Below are positions 47,780 through 58,796 of a stretch of DNA of 64,000 nucleotides, piece by piece (within the stretch, counting starts at the first letter, position 1; every line of letters begins with the position of its first letter). Both the position numbers and the translations under genes were made by a program. Origin of the DNA: an uncultured Luminiphilus sp. (lineage in GTDB: Bacteria; Pseudomonadota; Gammaproteobacteria; Pseudomonadales; Halieaceae); assembly GCA_943789425.1 (NCBI GenBank), contig CALSUB010000004.1:1-64000 (forward strand). Direction: 5' to 3'. The notes below the pieces were generated by a model. It made no database searches and was not told the DNA's origin. It worked only from the letters and a program-made list of their open reading frames with translations.

Positions 47780-50650
47780 ATGGATACCATCGAGGTCCGC
47801 GGCGCGCGCACCCACAATCTGAAGAACATTGATCTCGATATCCCGCGGGATAAGTTGGTGGTCATCACGGGGCTCTCGGGCTCAGGCAAGTCTTCCCTCG
47901 CTTTTGACACCCTTTACGCTGAAGGCCAACGGCGGTACGTAGAATCGCTGTCTACCTATGCGCGACAATTTTTATCCATGATGGAAAAGCCCGATATCGA
48001 CCACATCGAGGGGCTTTCGCCCGCCATTTCGATCGAACAAAAATCGACCTCGCATAACCCACGCTCGACGGTCGGCACCATCACTGAAATTTATGATTAC
48101 TTGCGGCTATTATTCGCCCGCGTAGGAGATCCGCGCTGCCCCACCCACGGCGTCACCCTGAAAGCGCAGACCGTGACCCAAATGGTCGATGCGGTACTCG
48201 CTATGCCGGAGGGCAGCAAGCTGATGCTGCTAGCACCCGTCGTGCGAGATCGAAAAGGTGAACACCTGCACGTCTTTGAGCAGATGCGCGCTGCCGGCTT
48301 TATCCGCGTGCGAGTCGACGGCATCGTGGTCGACCTCGACGACGTTCCCGAATTAGATAAAAAGCGAAAGCACCGGATCGACGTCGTCATCGACCGCTTC
48401 AAGGTCCGCGAGGATCTCCAGCTACGGCTCGCCGAATCCTTTGAAACGGCACTAGAACTCACTGATGGTGTGGCTGCTGTCGCTCCGATGGACGGCGACG
48501 GCCCAGAAACGCTCTTTTCCGCCCGCTATGCCTGCCCCAGCTGCGGGCATTCTATCGATGAACTTGAGCCTCGACTCTTTTCCTTTAACAACCCCGCCGG
48601 CGCTTGCACGAGCTGTGACGGATTAGGGGTGAAGCAATTCTTCGATGAAGACCGGGTCGTCTTGCACCCAGAGGCCAGTCTTGCCGAGGGCGCTATCCGT
48701 GGCTGGGACCGCCGCAACGTTTACTACTTTCACTTACTGCGGTCGCTTGCCGAGCATTACGACTTCGACATGGAAAAGCCCTTCAACGAGCTGGCCCAAA
48801 AGCATCGCGACATCATCCTACAAGGGAGTGGTGGCGAAGAGATTGAGTTTTCTTATGTCAACGACAGGGGCACCGTATTCAAACGGCGACACGCTTTTGA
48901 AGGTGTGATTCCCAACATGGATCGGCGCTACCGTGAAACTGAATCATCTTCGGTTCGCGATGAGCTCGCCAAGTACGTTTCCACTGCATCCTGCAAAGCG
49001 TGTGAAGGGACTCGACTCTGCGAAGATGCTCGCAGTGTCTACGTGGACGATAGAACGCTGCCCAGCATCACTGCTCTGCCGGTCGGCGACGCTCAAGCCT
49101 ACTTTGATGCACTCGAGCTAGAAGGCAGGCAAGGTGCGATCGCCGAGAAAATTTTGAAAGAGCTCCGCGCTCGCTACCGTTTTCTGGTCGATGTGGGGCT
49201 TAATTATTTAACGCTGAACCGGAGCGCGGAAACCCTATCAGGGGGTGAGGCTCAGCGCATCCGCCTAGCCAGCCAGATTGGAGCAGGGCTAGTGGGCGTC
49301 ATGTATATTCTCGATGAGCCGTCAATCGGGCTCCATCAACGGGATAATGAACGCCTGCTGAGCACGCTCATTCACCTCCGCGATCTGGGCAATACCGTCT
49401 TGGTGGTCGAGCACGATGAGGACGCGATCCGCAATGCTGACCATATTATCGATATCGGCCCGGGTGCCGGCGTGCACGGCGGCGAGGTGGTCGTATCCGG
49501 CACGATGCAAGACGTGCTCGCACACCCTGACTCACTGACTGGCGCCTATTTGTCTGGCAGAAAAATGATCGTGGTGCCAGAGACGCGCCATACTCAGGAT
49601 CCAAAGCGCCAAATCAAAATTGAGGGCGCGCGTGGCAACAATCTGCAAAACGTATCGCTTTCACTCCCGCTGGGATTGCTCACCTGTGTGACCGGTGTGT
49701 CGGGGTCAGGCAAATCCTCACTCATCAATGGCACCCTGTACCCCCTCGCCGCAACCGCCTTAAATGGCGCGACCACATTAAAGGCGGCCGCGCATGACCA
49801 GATTGACGGCCTAGAGCAACTCGACAAATGTATCGATATTGATCAGAGCCCTATCGGCCGGACGCCGCGCTCCAACCCGGCCACGTATACGGGCATTTTT
49901 ACGCCCATCCGTGAGCTCTTTGCCGGCACTCAAGAAGCACGCTCGCGCGGTTATAAGCCCGGGCGCTTCAGCTTTAATGTGCGCGGTGGCCGTTGCGAAG
50001 CCTGCCAAGGCGATGGGGTCACCAAAGTCGAAATGCACTTTTTACCGGACGTTTACGTATCCTGCGATGTGTGCAAAGGAAAGCGTTACAACCGCGAAAC
50101 GCTCGAGATCCGCTTCAAAGATCTAAACATCTCTGAAGTCCTAAACCTCACCATAGAAGATGCGTGTGCGTTTTTTGAGGCGGTTCCAGCCATCCATCGT
50201 AAGCTCCAGACACTGATGGACGTCGGCTTATCCTATATTCGACTCGGCCAAGCCGCGACGACGTTGTCGGGCGGTGAGGCCCAGCGGGTAAAGCTCTCGA
50301 GAGAACTATCGAAACGGGATACCGGTAACACGCTGTATATCCTGGATGAACCCACCACTGGGCTCCATTTTGAGGACATCCGACAACTGCTAGACGTGTT
50401 GCATCGACTCCGCGATGGCGGCAACACCGTGGTCATTATTGAGCACAATCTTGACGTCATCAAAACGGCTGATTGGCTCATCGATCTCGGCCCTGAGGGA
50501 GGGTCAGGTGGTGGGCAAATTATTGCCACCGGGACACCCGAGTCTGTGGCACAAAACGAGGCGTCTCATACGGGCCGGTTCTTAAAGCCCTTATTACCGG
50601 CGCTCAGTGCGCCAAAACCCCGACAGCGCCGCAGTAAGAAAGCCGCTTAG
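47780..50650 (+). CDS. uvrA: Excinuclease ABC subunit A
   Basis: A 956-residue damage-recognition ATPase of nucleotide excision repair. [20 protein letters not shown] begins the true protein. The first P-loop is GLSGSGKSS, the second GVSGSGKSS, the signatures LSGGEAQRI and LSGGEAQRV, and zinc fingers are in CPSCG, CTSCDG and [14 protein letters not shown]. The longer frame from 47651 adds 43 unconserved residues. A -10-like TATACT at 47743-47748 fits a promoter just upstream. With the two photolyases it gives light and dark repair of UV damage. Confidence 0.96.
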   Translation: MDTIEVRGARTHNLKNIDLDIPRDKLVVITGLSGSGKSSLAFDTLYAEGQRRYVESLSTYARQFLSMMEKPDIDHIEGLSPAISIEQKSTSHNPRSTVGTITEIYDYLRLLFARVGDPRCPTHGVTLKAQTVTQMVDAVLAMPEGSKLMLLAPVVRDRKGEHLHVFEQMRAAGFIRVRVDGIVVDLDDVPELDKKRKHRIDVVIDRFKVREDLQLRLAESFETALELTDGVAAVAPMDGDGPETLFSARYACPSCGHSIDELEPRLFSFNNPAGACTSCDGLGVKQFFDEDRVVLHPEASLAEGAIRGWDRRNVYYFHLLRSLAEHYDFDMEKPFNELAQKHRDIILQGSGGEEIEFSYVNDRGTVFKRRHAFEGVIPNMDRRYRETESSSVRDELAKYVSTASCKACEGTRLCEDARSVYVDDRTLPSITALPVGDAQAYFDALELEGRQGAIAEKILKELRARYRFLVDVGLNYLTLNRSAETLSGGEAQRIRLASQIGAGLVGVMYILDEPSIGLHQRDNERLLSTLIHLRDLGNTVLVVEHDEDAIRNADHIIDIGPGAGVHGGEVVVSGTMQDVLAHPDSLTGAYLSGRKMIVVPETRHTQDPKRQIKIEGARGNNLQNVSLSLPLGLLTCVTGVSGSGKSSLINGTLYPLAATALNGATTLKAAAHDQIDGLEQLDKCIDIDQSPIGRTPRSNPATYTGIFTPIRELFAGTQEARSRGYKPGRFSFNVRGGRCEACQGDGVTKVEMHFLPDVYVSCDVCKGKRYNRETLEIRFKDLNISEVLNLTIEDACAFFEAVPAIHRKLQTLMDVGLSYIRLGQAATTLSGGEAQRVKLSRELSKRDTGNTLYILDEPTTGLHFEDIRQLLDVLHRLRDGGNTVVIIEHNLDVIKTADWLIDLGPEGGSGGGQIIATGTPESVAQNEASHTGRFLKPLLPALSAPKPRQRRSKKAA

Positions 50651-50689
50651 CCGAGGGCATCATCGCTGCGGCTCCAGGTCGCCGCTGGT

Positions 50690-50790
50690 CGACTACTATT
50701 AGGCTGGCCAATATTCGGCTGACCGACGGTAGGTTGACCGCCATGAGACTGACGAGATGCTGGTCACGCTAAGCTGGCCGACGCCATTGG
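50690..50790. repeat. Degenerate 14-15 bp repeats downstream of uvrA
   Basis: Loosely repeated units resembling GGCTGACCGACGGTA or GGTTGACCGCCATG occupy most of the gap between uvrA and the TonB receptor. They recall the AGGTTAGGGCAGCC units near nupC, but copies here are more diverged, so the call is tentative. The rest of the 230-bp gap has only a terminator. Confidence 0.45.
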
Positions 50791-50832
50791 TTCGTCACCG
50801 CTACGAGTCGCGCAAACGCTGATTGCGAAGGC

Positions 50833-50862
50833 AAAAAAAAGCCCGGCCTGAGCCGGGCTTTT
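50833..50862 (-). terminator. Rho-independent terminator after the 954-residue TonB receptor
   Basis: AAGCCCGGC and GCCGGGCTT flank a 4-base loop. The minus strand continues into eight T. It lies 18 bases past the receptor stop; the opposite direction has a short T-run for uvrA. Confidence 0.9.
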
Positions 50863-50880
50863 GCGTCGTGCAGTATTCGT

Positions 50881-53745
50881 TCAGAACTTCCAACCTAAAC
50901 TCAGGCCATAAGTCTGTGGATCCAAAATGAACTGGTTTGTGAACAGTGCCGATACCGACGACGTTAAGTAGTGCCCCGTCACATTATCGTTGTCTTCAAT
51001 GTTCTTGATCCATGCCTCAGCGTACCAGCTCTCTCCTGACAAACGCGCACTGGCGTTCCACATTGACCAATCGTCAATTTGATTGGAGAGGTTGTTAAAG
51101 TTAGACGCGTAGTACTCGTCCTGCCAATAATAATTGGTCGATAGCGTCAGATCCATGCTACCCAGCGGCATGTTGTAAGACAGACCCACGTTGTAGTTCA
51201 GCTCGGGTGAGCCCGCAATCTGATTACCCTCTAGATTCTGCACATAACCGGGGCACGGGGTTGGCGGGGCTGCCTCGCAGCGGCTGTAATCGGGCGCCGC
51301 CACAAAGTTAACGCCATTGACGCTCACCAGACCCTGTGACGCCACGGTGGGATCCGCCGCTAGAGCGGCCGCCGAGGAGGCATTGGGGTTGGCTGTATCC
51401 ACTGTCAGGAACTCACCGATCTCGGTATCAAGCCATCCACCCGAGAGAGAGAAGATCAAATTCGGGGTGAGTGCCCACAGTAAATCGAGTTCGAGACCGG
51501 TGATTTCGGCATCAGAATTTTGATTCAGCGAGGTCACGTTGACAATTTTAGATTGCTGCATGTCTTGATAGTCATAATAAAACCCGGCTGCATTGATTTG
51601 CATCGCGCCATCAAGCAGCGTCGCCTTCAAGCCCAGTTCAAAGGAGTCAATAAACTCAGGGTCAAAAAACGCATTATTGGCGTTGCCGCCAAAAGCCGGA
51701 TCCACCAGCGGCGAGTTATCGCTAATCGGGTTGAAACCGCCCGACTTAAAGCTACTGGAGGCTGTGGCATACATCATGACGTCGTCACTAAAGTCGTAAG
51801 TGGCATTTAACTTCCAAGTGAACTCATCCTGCTCGTATTTAGGCTCAAAGTACGCGTTGTTAGGCTGAATCGGTGGCAAGTCAGAAAAGGTGACGTAAAT
51901 GGTGCGCTGCTTACCTTCTTTTTCCTCTTCTGAATACCGTGCGCCGACCGTCAATCGTAATGCGTCCGTGACATCCCAATAGAGTTCACCGAAAAACGCC
52001 TGAGCCTCTAGGGTGTAGACACGCGAGTCATTGTGGTAACCCAGCATGTAGGGGTCGGACTCGGAACGAGGATTACTCGGATCTCCCGATGGCGCAGGGA
52101 AAACAGCCGGATTGATCGGCAAAATCAAGCCGGGCAGCGCCAGCCCCGCGGCACGCACGATATACGCGTTGGTATTATCGAAGTCGAGATAAAAGCCGCC
52201 GACCAAAAAGTTGAGGGGGCCATCGAAGCTACTCTGAAAGCGCAGCTCGTGGGTCCACTGCTCGTTATAGTTGGATGATTCATCGATACCGGCATTTCGG
52301 AACCAATACGACGTCGTTTTATCATCAGGGTGCAGCACTGGTACGCCATTGGCTAACGCCTGCAGTCCGGGGTTACCCGCCCACAAGCCAACGCCAGGGA
52401 TACCGGTGGCCGCGTCAGTAATTAACAACCCGACTGTTTGCGCGGTACCCGCACCGTAAGTCGGCGCCAATGCACCGATAATATCGCCCAGCGCGGCGGC
52501 TGGTAGCGCAGGAACCGAGCCCAGCTGCGCCAGAGAGTTCAAAGCGGGCGTCCAATCGGCGTTGGACACGCCTTTTTCATAGTCCTCGGTCGAATTGACC
52601 TCGCTCTCGGTATAGCCGCCTGCGTAATACATCTGAATATTGCCAAAATCATGACTGAACTGCAGTTGGATATTGGTCTCTTCGGTGTAATACGTCGGCG
52701 TCCAGTCCATATTGACCTGGCGTAACCCATCGGGATTGGTATCGCCGATATAGTCTTCAGCTGGGAAAAACGCAGAGCCGTTCTGCGCATTGAGGCCCAG
52801 AGCGGCGTAATTTGCCTGCCCGGTCGCGGCGCCGTACCCGCCCAGGTAACCTTGTGCAATCGCGTTGAGTCCGCTGATACTAGCGATCAACGCGCCGGTA
52901 ATACCCGCGGCGGAATTGGTAGTTTGGTATTGCGGGGAGCCTGGTAAGCATCCCAACACGCCACTTGGGTCGTACACACACGCCTGCTTCTGAGACCGCA
53001 CGCGGCTGTCATCTTCCTCAAAATAACTGCCCATCAGACTGATTTCAGTCCGCTCACTGGGCGTCCAGGTCAGCGACAAACGACCTGACCACATATCACG
53101 ATCATCGATGTCTTCGCCCGTATAGAGGTTGTCGACAAAGCCATCTCGCTGCAGTGTCATGCCCGCAGCTCGCACTGCAAAGGTATCGCTCAGTGGCATG
53201 TTGACCATACCGCGCACTTGGGTGTAGCCATAATTGCCCACGGTGCCATCAATCTGGCCCTTAAATTCTGAAGGGTCCGCCTTGGCGGTGATGACATTGA
53301 CCACGCCACCGGTCGTGTTTCGACCGTAAAGCGTCCCCTGCGGGCCACGCAGCACCTCGACACGCTCAGTGTCAAAGTACTGGGTCTCAAAAATTCGGGT
53401 CGAGGTTTGGTAGACACCATTAATGTGAATACCCACGCCACTATCACCGGCTGGGCCAATGGCGCCTGAGCCGATGCCCCGGATGCGGATGTCATTAGCC
53501 GTGAAGTTCTGCTTGGTCATCGTCATATTGGGGACTGAGAACTGCAGATTCATCGTGTCGTTAATCAACTGTGAGTCCAGTTGGTCCTGCGTAAAAGCAG
53601 AGACCGCGATAGGGGTATCTTGTATCGACGTCTCGATCTTAGTCGCCGTGACAATCACTTCTTCGAGCTGGGCTTGGGTGGCCGACGATACTGCGACTGT
53701 CGCGACTAGGGCAGCCGCCGACAGTCCCTTAGGAACCTGATTCAT
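50881..53745 (-). CDS. TonB-dependent outer-membrane receptor
   Basis: A 954-residue receptor. A signal peptide ends near TQAQ, and the TonB box region is LEEVIVTATK. The plug (about 35-150) contains QDTPIAVSAFTQ, NDIRIRGIGS, VEVLRGPQGTLYGRNTTGG and VNVITAKAD. The barrel ends YGLSLGWKF with terminal phenylalanine. The plug style resembles receptors for iron complexes and unknown ligands in marine gammaproteobacteria. A candidate Fur site 15 bp before the start suggests iron repression. The start has a GAGG site. Confidence 0.92.
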   Translation of the reverse strand: MNQVPKGLSAAALVATVAVSSATQAQLEEVIVTATKIETSIQDTPIAVSAFTQDQLDSQLINDTMNLQFSVPNMTMTKQNFTANDIRIRGIGSGAIGPAGDSGVGIHINGVYQTSTRIFETQYFDTERVEVLRGPQGTLYGRNTTGGVVNVITAKADPSEFKGQIDGTVGNYGYTQVRGMVNMPLSDTFAVRAAGMTLQRDGFVDNLYTGEDIDDRDMWSGRLSLTWTPSERTEISLMGSYFEEDDSRVRSQKQACVYDPSGVLGCLPGSPQYQTTNSAAGITGALIASISGLNAIAQGYLGGYGAATGQANYAALGLNAQNGSAFFPAEDYIGDTNPDGLRQVNMDWTPTYYTEETNIQLQFSHDFGNIQMYYAGGYTESEVNSTEDYEKGVSNADWTPALNSLAQLGSVPALPAAALGDIIGALAPTYGAGTAQTVGLLITDAATGIPGVGLWAGNPGLQALANGVPVLHPDDKTTSYWFRNAGIDESSNYNEQWTHELRFQSSFDGPLNFLVGGFYLDFDNTNAYIVRAAGLALPGLILPINPAVFPAPSGDPSNPRSESDPYMLGYHNDSRVYTLEAQAFFGELYWDVTDALRLTVGARYSEEEKEGKQRTIYVTFSDLPPIQPNNAYFEPKYEQDEFTWKLNATYDFSDDVMMYATASSSFKSGGFNPISDNSPLVDPAFGGNANNAFFDPEFIDSFELGLKATLLDGAMQINAAGFYYDYQDMQQSKIVNVTSLNQNSDAEITGLELDLLWALTPNLIFSLSGGWLDTEIGEFLTVDTANPNASSAAALAADPTVASQGLVSVNGVNFVAAPDYSRCEAAPPTPCPGYVQNLEGNQIAGSPELNYNVGLSYNMPLGSMDLTLSTNYYWQDEYYASNFNNLSNQIDDWSMWNASARLSGESWYAEAWIKNIEDNDNVTGHYLTSSVSALFTNQFILDPQTYGLSLGWKF

Positions 53746-53759
53746 AGCTATAACCTCAT

Positions 53760-53778
53760 TTTTATAATAATCATTATT
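53760..53778. promoter_or_regulatory. Candidate Fur box upstream of the TonB receptor
   Basis: The 19-mer here matches the classical Fur consensus at about 14 of 19 positions, including the unbroken core ATAATCATTAT (53767-53777). It lies just before the receptor start. Iron regulation is inferred. Confidence 0.55.
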
Positions 53779-53810
53779 GTGGTGTCTCGACGCGCAGGCT
53801 AAACGCGTCC

Positions 53811-53837
53811 ATTAATGCAACATGGTGTTGCATTAAT
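53811..53837. promoter_or_regulatory. 27-bp perfect palindrome upstream of the TonB receptor
   Basis: ATTAATGCAACA and TGTTGCATTAAT flank TGG, with all 12 pairs perfect. It lies about 66-92 bp upstream of the receptor start, a typical operator or activator position. The rest of the 308-bp gap (53746-54053) is AT-rich and otherwise has only a terminator. Confidence 0.6.
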
Positions 53838-54010
53838 AACCCCACCATACTGCTATCAGGCAATTAAACAATCACTGGTTCACATTATTTGTCGTCCGTT
53901 CGGCCCTGCATAAGTGCAAGTTCAGACTCATAAATCAGTTTTAAGGTCTAAAATTGGTCTTTTCAGGCGGCATAAAGGGCTTAAAGTCTCTTAATTGCTA
54001 AATTTTAAGC

Positions 54011-54036
54011 AAAAAAAACCCAGCCGAAGCTGGGTT
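54011..54036 (-). terminator. Rho-independent terminator after the truncated receptor
   Basis: On the minus strand CCCAGC-TTCG-GCTGGG is followed by eight T, 18 bases past the stop of the truncated receptor frame. Confidence 0.9.
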
Positions 54037-54053
54037 CTTGAGGACCGTGTTCA

Positions 54054-55337
54054 TTAGAACCGCAAGGTTCCGCGAACCCCAAAGACTGCGCCCTCCTCCA
54101 TGAAGAAGGTATGGCTTCCCGCTAAGACTGGCGTATCAAAACTTTGCTGGTACGCCACCTCATCAAAAATATTACGTCCGTAGGCCATGATCTCCCAGTT
54201 GTCCGCGCTCAAACCAATCCGCGCATTGACCTTGGTGTAAGCATCGATGACGTCGTAAGGATCCGCATCACCGGCCGAATCAAACTCGTCGCGGTAGTTA
54301 ACGTCTACGCCACCAAACCATTCCATGTTGCCCATGGGGAAGCGCACATCAATAAATGCGTTACCGCTCCATTCTGATGCGTACAAGGTACGGTACCCAG
54401 TCAAATCGTTGCTGGTTACGCCCGCTGGCGTACCACAGGCTCTGTCAGCATCAAGTTGGATCGCATCGCACGGACCATCTTTAAAGTCGCCGTAAGACGC
54501 GTCGAGATATGCCGCGTTAATACCAACGCGAATCGCGTCCGTCATCTGGAAAAGCCAATCAACCTCTAACCCTTCTACCTCCGACGACGCCGCATTCTTC
54601 ACTGAGAAGCCGACGCCTTTGAAGATCGTGGTTTGGAGGTTATCGTATTCCGAATAGAACGCCGCCCAGTTCAAGCGCATGCGGCCATCCATGAACTCGT
54701 GCTTACCGCCGATTTCGATCGAATCCACCGACTCGTCATCGAATTCAAAGTCCTCATTAGGCACTGTCGAAACATAGCCATTGGCCTGAAAGCCATTATC
54801 GACCACTGGCGGGATAGGTGGTACGCCGACCGGCAGATCGCCTGGGTTACCATCGTCAGCAGCACTGAACCCGCCCGACTTAAAGCCCTCAGACCAGTTC
54901 ACGTACAACATGCTGCTGTCACTCATGTCCCACTGAAGGTTCACAGAAGGTGACAGGTCGTCAGTCTTTCGAGATCCAGTCCAATACTTATTGTAGCTGT
55001 TGAAGTTACTGGCCTGCACAACCGCCAACCAATTATTGTAGGCCGCGCACTGGCCTTGAGAACCGCCTTCGAGGTTGCCGGTCATGCCACAAAAGCTATC
55101 GCCCAGTTTCTGATCGCTGGTTGCATCCTTTTCTTCCTCGGTATAGCGAACACCCACGGTAACGCGCAACGCATCGGTCAGGTCATAGGTACCCTGTGCA
55201 AATAGTGCCCACGACTCGGTGTCCTGAGTAAAGTGATGATTTCGCGACACCTGCTCCGCTGCATAAGCACCGTAGCCAGGGATCCCATTTAAAGGGCTAT
55301 CCGCAGTGAGTGGGCCTAACAAACTTTGTGGCATCAA
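54054..55337 (-). pseudogene. N-terminally truncated TonB-dependent receptor
   Basis: A 427-residue frame that is only the C-terminal half of a receptor barrel. It contains SWALFAQGTYDLTDALRVTVGVRYTEEEKD, LYVNWSEGFKSGGFSAAD, VEGLEVDWLFQMTD and the terminal GVRGTLRF. There is no signal peptide and no plug. A TGA lies seven codons upstream in frame, and the 220 bp between it and rplQ does not encode the missing part in any frame. A deletion seems to have joined the barrel to the end of the ribosomal operon. The start codon used here is arbitrary. Confidence 0.8.
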
Positions 55338-55495
55338 CTGCTCGATCCGTCACACGCAAAAGTTGTGCAGTGATGGGGAACCTCTACCTACCCACCGGGG
55401 TCGCGACGGTCAATTTGAACATGCCCTCGCGGCTCGCAAATTTTACTGGGCTTTTGCCACTTTGGAAGCCACGCTAACCGGCAAAAATACCGGCC

Positions 55496-55530
55496 AAAAA
55501 AAACCCCCGCTGGTTGCAAGAGCGGGGGCT
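55496..55530 (-). terminator. Terminator of the ribosomal protein operon after rplQ
   Basis: CCCCCGCT and AGCGGGGG form an 8-bp stem around a 9-base loop, with eight T following on the minus strand. It lies about 30 bases past rplQ. Confidence 0.9.
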
Positions 55531-55560
55531 TTAATCGCTACTCTATCGTGCCGTCGCGAC

Positions 55561-55965
55561 TCACTCTTCTACGGTGGTCTCCGCACTCTCGTCGTCTCCC
55601 TCGGGCTGAGGACGATCCACTAATTCCACATAGGCCATGGGCGCTTTATCGCCTGTGCGATAGCCGCACTTGAGAATGCGAATATAACCGCCGGGGCGCT
55701 CCTGATAACGCGGACCCAGCTCTTCGAATAACTTTCCCACTGCCGCTTTTGAGCGAGTGCGATCGAATGCCAACCGACGATTGGCCACACTGTCGTTTTT
55801 GGCGAGTGTAATAAGCGGCTCAGCATAGCTCCTGAGTTCCTTTGCCTTGGGGACAGTGGTCTTAATCAGCTCGTGCTCCACCAAAGATACCGCCATGTTA
55901 CGAAACATAGCTTTTCGGTGTGAACTGTTGCGATTTAACTGTCGTCCGCTGTGACGATGTCGCAT
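55561..55965 (-). CDS. rplQ: 50S ribosomal protein L17
   Basis: A 134-residue large-subunit protein beginning [20 protein letters not shown], with the acidic C-terminal tail [13 protein letters not shown]. It is the last gene of the alpha operon, after rpoA. Confidence 0.97.
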   Translation of the reverse strand: MRHRHSGRQLNRNSSHRKAMFRNMAVSLVEHELIKTTVPKAKELRSYAEPLITLAKNDSVANRRLAFDRTRSKAAVGKLFEELGPRYQERPGGYIRILKCGYRTGDKAPMAYVELVDRPQPEGDDESAETTVEE

Positions 55966-56019
55966 GGCTCTTTTCCTTACAAATCATGCCGGGCAATCAT
56001 TGCCCGGCGTTATTTAGTG

Positions 56020-57024
56020 TCAGACGCTCAACAGGCGCTCATCGTTTTTGAGGCTCGCCGGTGGCCACGCCTCAAGACGCATACCCAGTGACAAACCACG
56101 AGATGCCAGCACGTCCTTGATTTCTGTCAATGACTTCTTGCCCAGGTTGGGCGTTTTCAGCAGCTCTACCTCGGTGCGTTGCACCAAATCGCCAATGTAA
56201 TAGATATTTTCGGCCTTCAGACAATTCGCCGAACGAACCGTCAGTTCAAGGTCATCAACCGGCCGCAGCAAAATGGGATCGACTTCTTCCGCCGCTTCAG
56301 TTGCCGCCGCCTGCGCCTCGCCCTCTAGGTCGACAAACACCGCCAGCTGTTGCTGGAGGATGGTGGCCGCACGACGGATCGCTTCTTCGGGATCCAGCGT
56401 GCCGTTTGTCTCGAGATCAATAATCAATTTATCGAGGTCTGTGCGCTGCTCAACTCGCGCCGAATCAACCACATAACTAATGCGACGAATCGGTGAAAAA
56501 GACGCGTCCAGCGGCAAGCGACCAATAGAGCGGGTCTCTTCTTCTGGATTGTCGCGCGCGTCCGCCGGCACATAACCACGGCCTCGCTCAACCATCAATC
56601 GAATCGACAATGCGGACTTAGCCGTGATCTCACAAATGACGTGTTCCGGATTTGAGATCTCTACGTCGTGATCTACTTGAATGTCTGCTGCCGTCACGGT
56701 GCAAGGGCCCTGTGCTGACAAGGTCAACTGAGCCGAATCTTTACCCGATAAGGACAATGCAACCCCTTTGAGGTTTAACAAGATTTCAATGACGTCTTCC
56801 TGCACGCCTTCGATGGCAGAGTACTCGTGCTCCACACCGTCTATTTCGACTTCAGTGATGGCGCAGCCGGGCATAGAGGACAACAGAATACGACGCAGCG
56901 CATTGCCCAGGGTATGACCGAAGCCACGCTCGAGCGGCTCCAGTGTCACGGTGGCGCGGGTATTAGAGGCCTCATCAACTTTGATGACGCGGGGTGTCAA
57001 AAACTCAGTGACCGAACTTTGCAT
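56020..57024 (-). CDS. rpoA: RNA polymerase alpha subunit
   Basis: A 334-residue protein. The N-terminal dimerisation and assembly domain (about 1-230) has [21 protein letters not shown]. The C-terminal domain (about 250-325) that contacts UP elements and activators has [16 protein letters not shown] and [16 protein letters not shown]. Length and order are normal. Confidence 0.98.
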   Translation of the reverse strand: MQSSVTEFLTPRVIKVDEASNTRATVTLEPLERGFGHTLGNALRRILLSSMPGCAITEVEIDGVEHEYSAIEGVQEDVIEILLNLKGVALSLSGKDSAQLTLSAQGPCTVTAADIQVDHDVEISNPEHVICEITAKSALSIRLMVERGRGYVPADARDNPEEETRSIGRLPLDASFSPIRRISYVVDSARVEQRTDLDKLIIDLETNGTLDPEEAIRRAATILQQQLAVFVDLEGEAQAAATEAAEEVDPILLRPVDDLELTVRSANCLKAENIYYIGDLVQRTEVELLKTPNLGKKSLTEIKDVLASRGLSLGMRLEAWPPASLKNDERLLSV

Positions 57025-57077
57025 AAAGCACCTTCGATTGCATCAGGGATTGGGGAATAACAGTGTCTCGAAGCGAA

Positions 57078-57698
57078 TTACTTCGAGTACAGCTCCACAA
57101 TCAGGTTTTCGTTAATTTCGCTGGACAGATCCTGTCGATCTGGATGCGACTTGAAAGTCCCTTCCAATTTATCGACATCGACATCTACCCAAATGGGTTC
57201 GCCGCGCTGTTCTGCAATCGCTAACGCTGATTGCACACGAAGCTGTTTCTTCGCCTTCTCGCGCACCGAGACAACATCACCTGGCTTCACTTGATAAGAC
57301 GGGATATTCACTACCACGCCATTCACCAGTATTCCCTTGTGGGAGACCAACTGCCGAGATTCTGATCGAGTGGAACCAAACCCCATGCGATACACGACAT
57401 TGTCCAGACGACTCTCTAACAATGTGAGCAGGTTTTCACCGGTCGCCCCTTTTAAACGGGCCGCTTCTTTGTAGTAATTGCGAAACTGCTTTTCCAGCAC
57501 GCCATAAATGCGACGTACTTTCTGCTTTTCGCGCAGCTGAACGCCGTAATCTGACAACCGTCCTCGGCGAGCACCATGCTGGCCAGGCGCTGTTTCTGAC
57601 TTACACTTTTTATCAAAAGCAGCAACACCGCTCTTGAGCTGCAAATCGGTCCCCTCCCTGCGGGAGAGCTTGCACTTCGGTCCAATATATCGAGCCAT
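57078..57698 (-). CDS. rpsD: 30S ribosomal protein S4
   Basis: A 206-residue assembly protein beginning [19 protein letters not shown], with an S4 RNA-binding domain around [20 protein letters not shown]. It lacks the N-terminal four-cysteine zinc site of the C+ form. It lies between rpsK and rpoA as usual. Confidence 0.97.
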   Translation of the reverse strand: MARYIGPKCKLSRREGTDLQLKSGVAAFDKKCKSETAPGQHGARRGRLSDYGVQLREKQKVRRIYGVLEKQFRNYYKEAARLKGATGENLLTLLESRLDNVVYRMGFGSTRSESRQLVSHKGILVNGVVVNIPSYQVKPGDVVSVREKAKKQLRVQSALAIAEQRGEPIWVDVDVDKLEGTFKSHPDRQDLSSEINENLIVELYSK

Positions 57699-57723
57699 TT
57701 GCTAAGTCCTCTCTGACAGCGCG

Positions 57724-58113
57724 CTAAACGCGACGCTTCTTGGGTGGGCGACAACCGTTGTGCGGGATTGGCGTCACATCGGTGATATTCGTAATCTTGT
57801 ACCCACAACTATTGAGAGCACGCACCGCTGACTCTCGACCCGGTCCTGGGCCCTTTACTTGGACATCTAAGTTTCTCAGTCCGTATTCTTTGGCTGCCTC
57901 ACCTGCTCGCTCTGCCGCAACCTGTGCAGCAAAGGGCGTTGATTTACGTGAGCCACGGAATCCAGAACCACCAGCGGTAGCCCAACTCAGGGTATTCCCC
58001 TGTCGATCCGTAATCGTGATAATAGTGTTATTAAACGACGCATGGACGTGCGCCACACCATCGACCACCTGCTTGGTGATCTTCCGTTTCGTTGTCTTGG
58101 CGTTTTTTGCCAT
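57724..58113 (-). CDS. rpsK: 30S ribosomal protein S11
   Basis: A 129-residue platform protein. [19 protein letters not shown] and the C-terminal [18 protein letters not shown] are diagnostic. About 88 bp separates it from rpsM. Confidence 0.97.
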   Translation of the reverse strand: MAKNAKTTKRKITKQVVDGVAHVHASFNNTIITITDRQGNTLSWATAGGSGFRGSRKSTPFAAQVAAERAGEAAKEYGLRNLDVQVKGPGPGRESAVRALNSCGYKITNITDVTPIPHNGCRPPKKRRV

Positions 58114-58201
58114 CTCTCTTCTCGCTTTAATATCGACGCTACAAACAGTGATGTAGCTCCACCAAAGTCATCGCCCATCAACCACCCGGGCGACTGCCTA
58201 G

Positions 58202-58558
58202 TTACCTTCGTATGGGCTTTCGAGGCCCTTTTCTCGTTCTGGCGTTCGTTTTGGTACGCTGACCACGCAAAGGCAGACCCTTACGATGTCGCAAACCACG
58301 ATTACAACCAAGATCCATTAATCGTTTGATGTTCATAGACACCTCACGACGCAGATCTCCTTCGACATTCATATCGGAAACCAGCGAACGCAACTGATCC
58401 AACTCACCTTCTGACAACTCGCTGATCTTGGTCGTCTCGGGAATGTTGCTCACTTCACACAGCTTCTTGGCTTGCGTCCTGCCAATACCGAAAATATGTG
58501 TCAGGGAGATCACTGCATGTTTGTGATCTGGAATATTGACCCCGGCGATACGCGCCAT
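58202..58558 (-). CDS. rpsM: 30S ribosomal protein S13
   Basis: A 118-residue head protein: [19 protein letters not shown], the [11 protein letters not shown] turn, and the basic tail [18 protein letters not shown]. It opens the alpha operon after rpmJ. Confidence 0.97.
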   Translation of the reverse strand: MARIAGVNIPDHKHAVISLTHIFGIGRTQAKKLCEVSNIPETTKISELSEGELDQLRSLVSDMNVEGDLRREVSMNIKRLMDLGCNRGLRHRKGLPLRGQRTKTNARTRKGPRKPIRR

Positions 58559-58663
58559 CTTTTATCTCCACACCTGTTGAGCGGCACATAAAAAGCTGCA
58601 CGCAGTCTGCTCGCCCCGCCTTGGGGCGCGCATCTTAATGATTTGATCGCTACGCTTCAAGGC

Positions 58664-58780
58664 TCAGCCCTGGCGCTGCTTGTGGCGGGGGTCAGAGGAA
58701 CAAATCACCCTGACCACACCTTTACGCCGCACCACTTTGCAGTTACGACACATTTTCTTTACCGAAGCTCGCACTTTCAT
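58664..58780 (-). CDS. rpmJ: 50S ribosomal protein L36
   Basis: A 38-residue protein read directly between secY and rps[16 protein letters not shown] and so on, ending RHKQRQG. Zinc ligands C11, C14, C27 and H33 are all present, so this is the zinc-binding (C+) form. Confidence 0.95.
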   Translation of the reverse strand: MKVRASVKKMCRNCKVVRRKGVVRVICSSDPRHKQRQG

Positions 58781-58796
58781 CGGAAACTCCTAGTTC

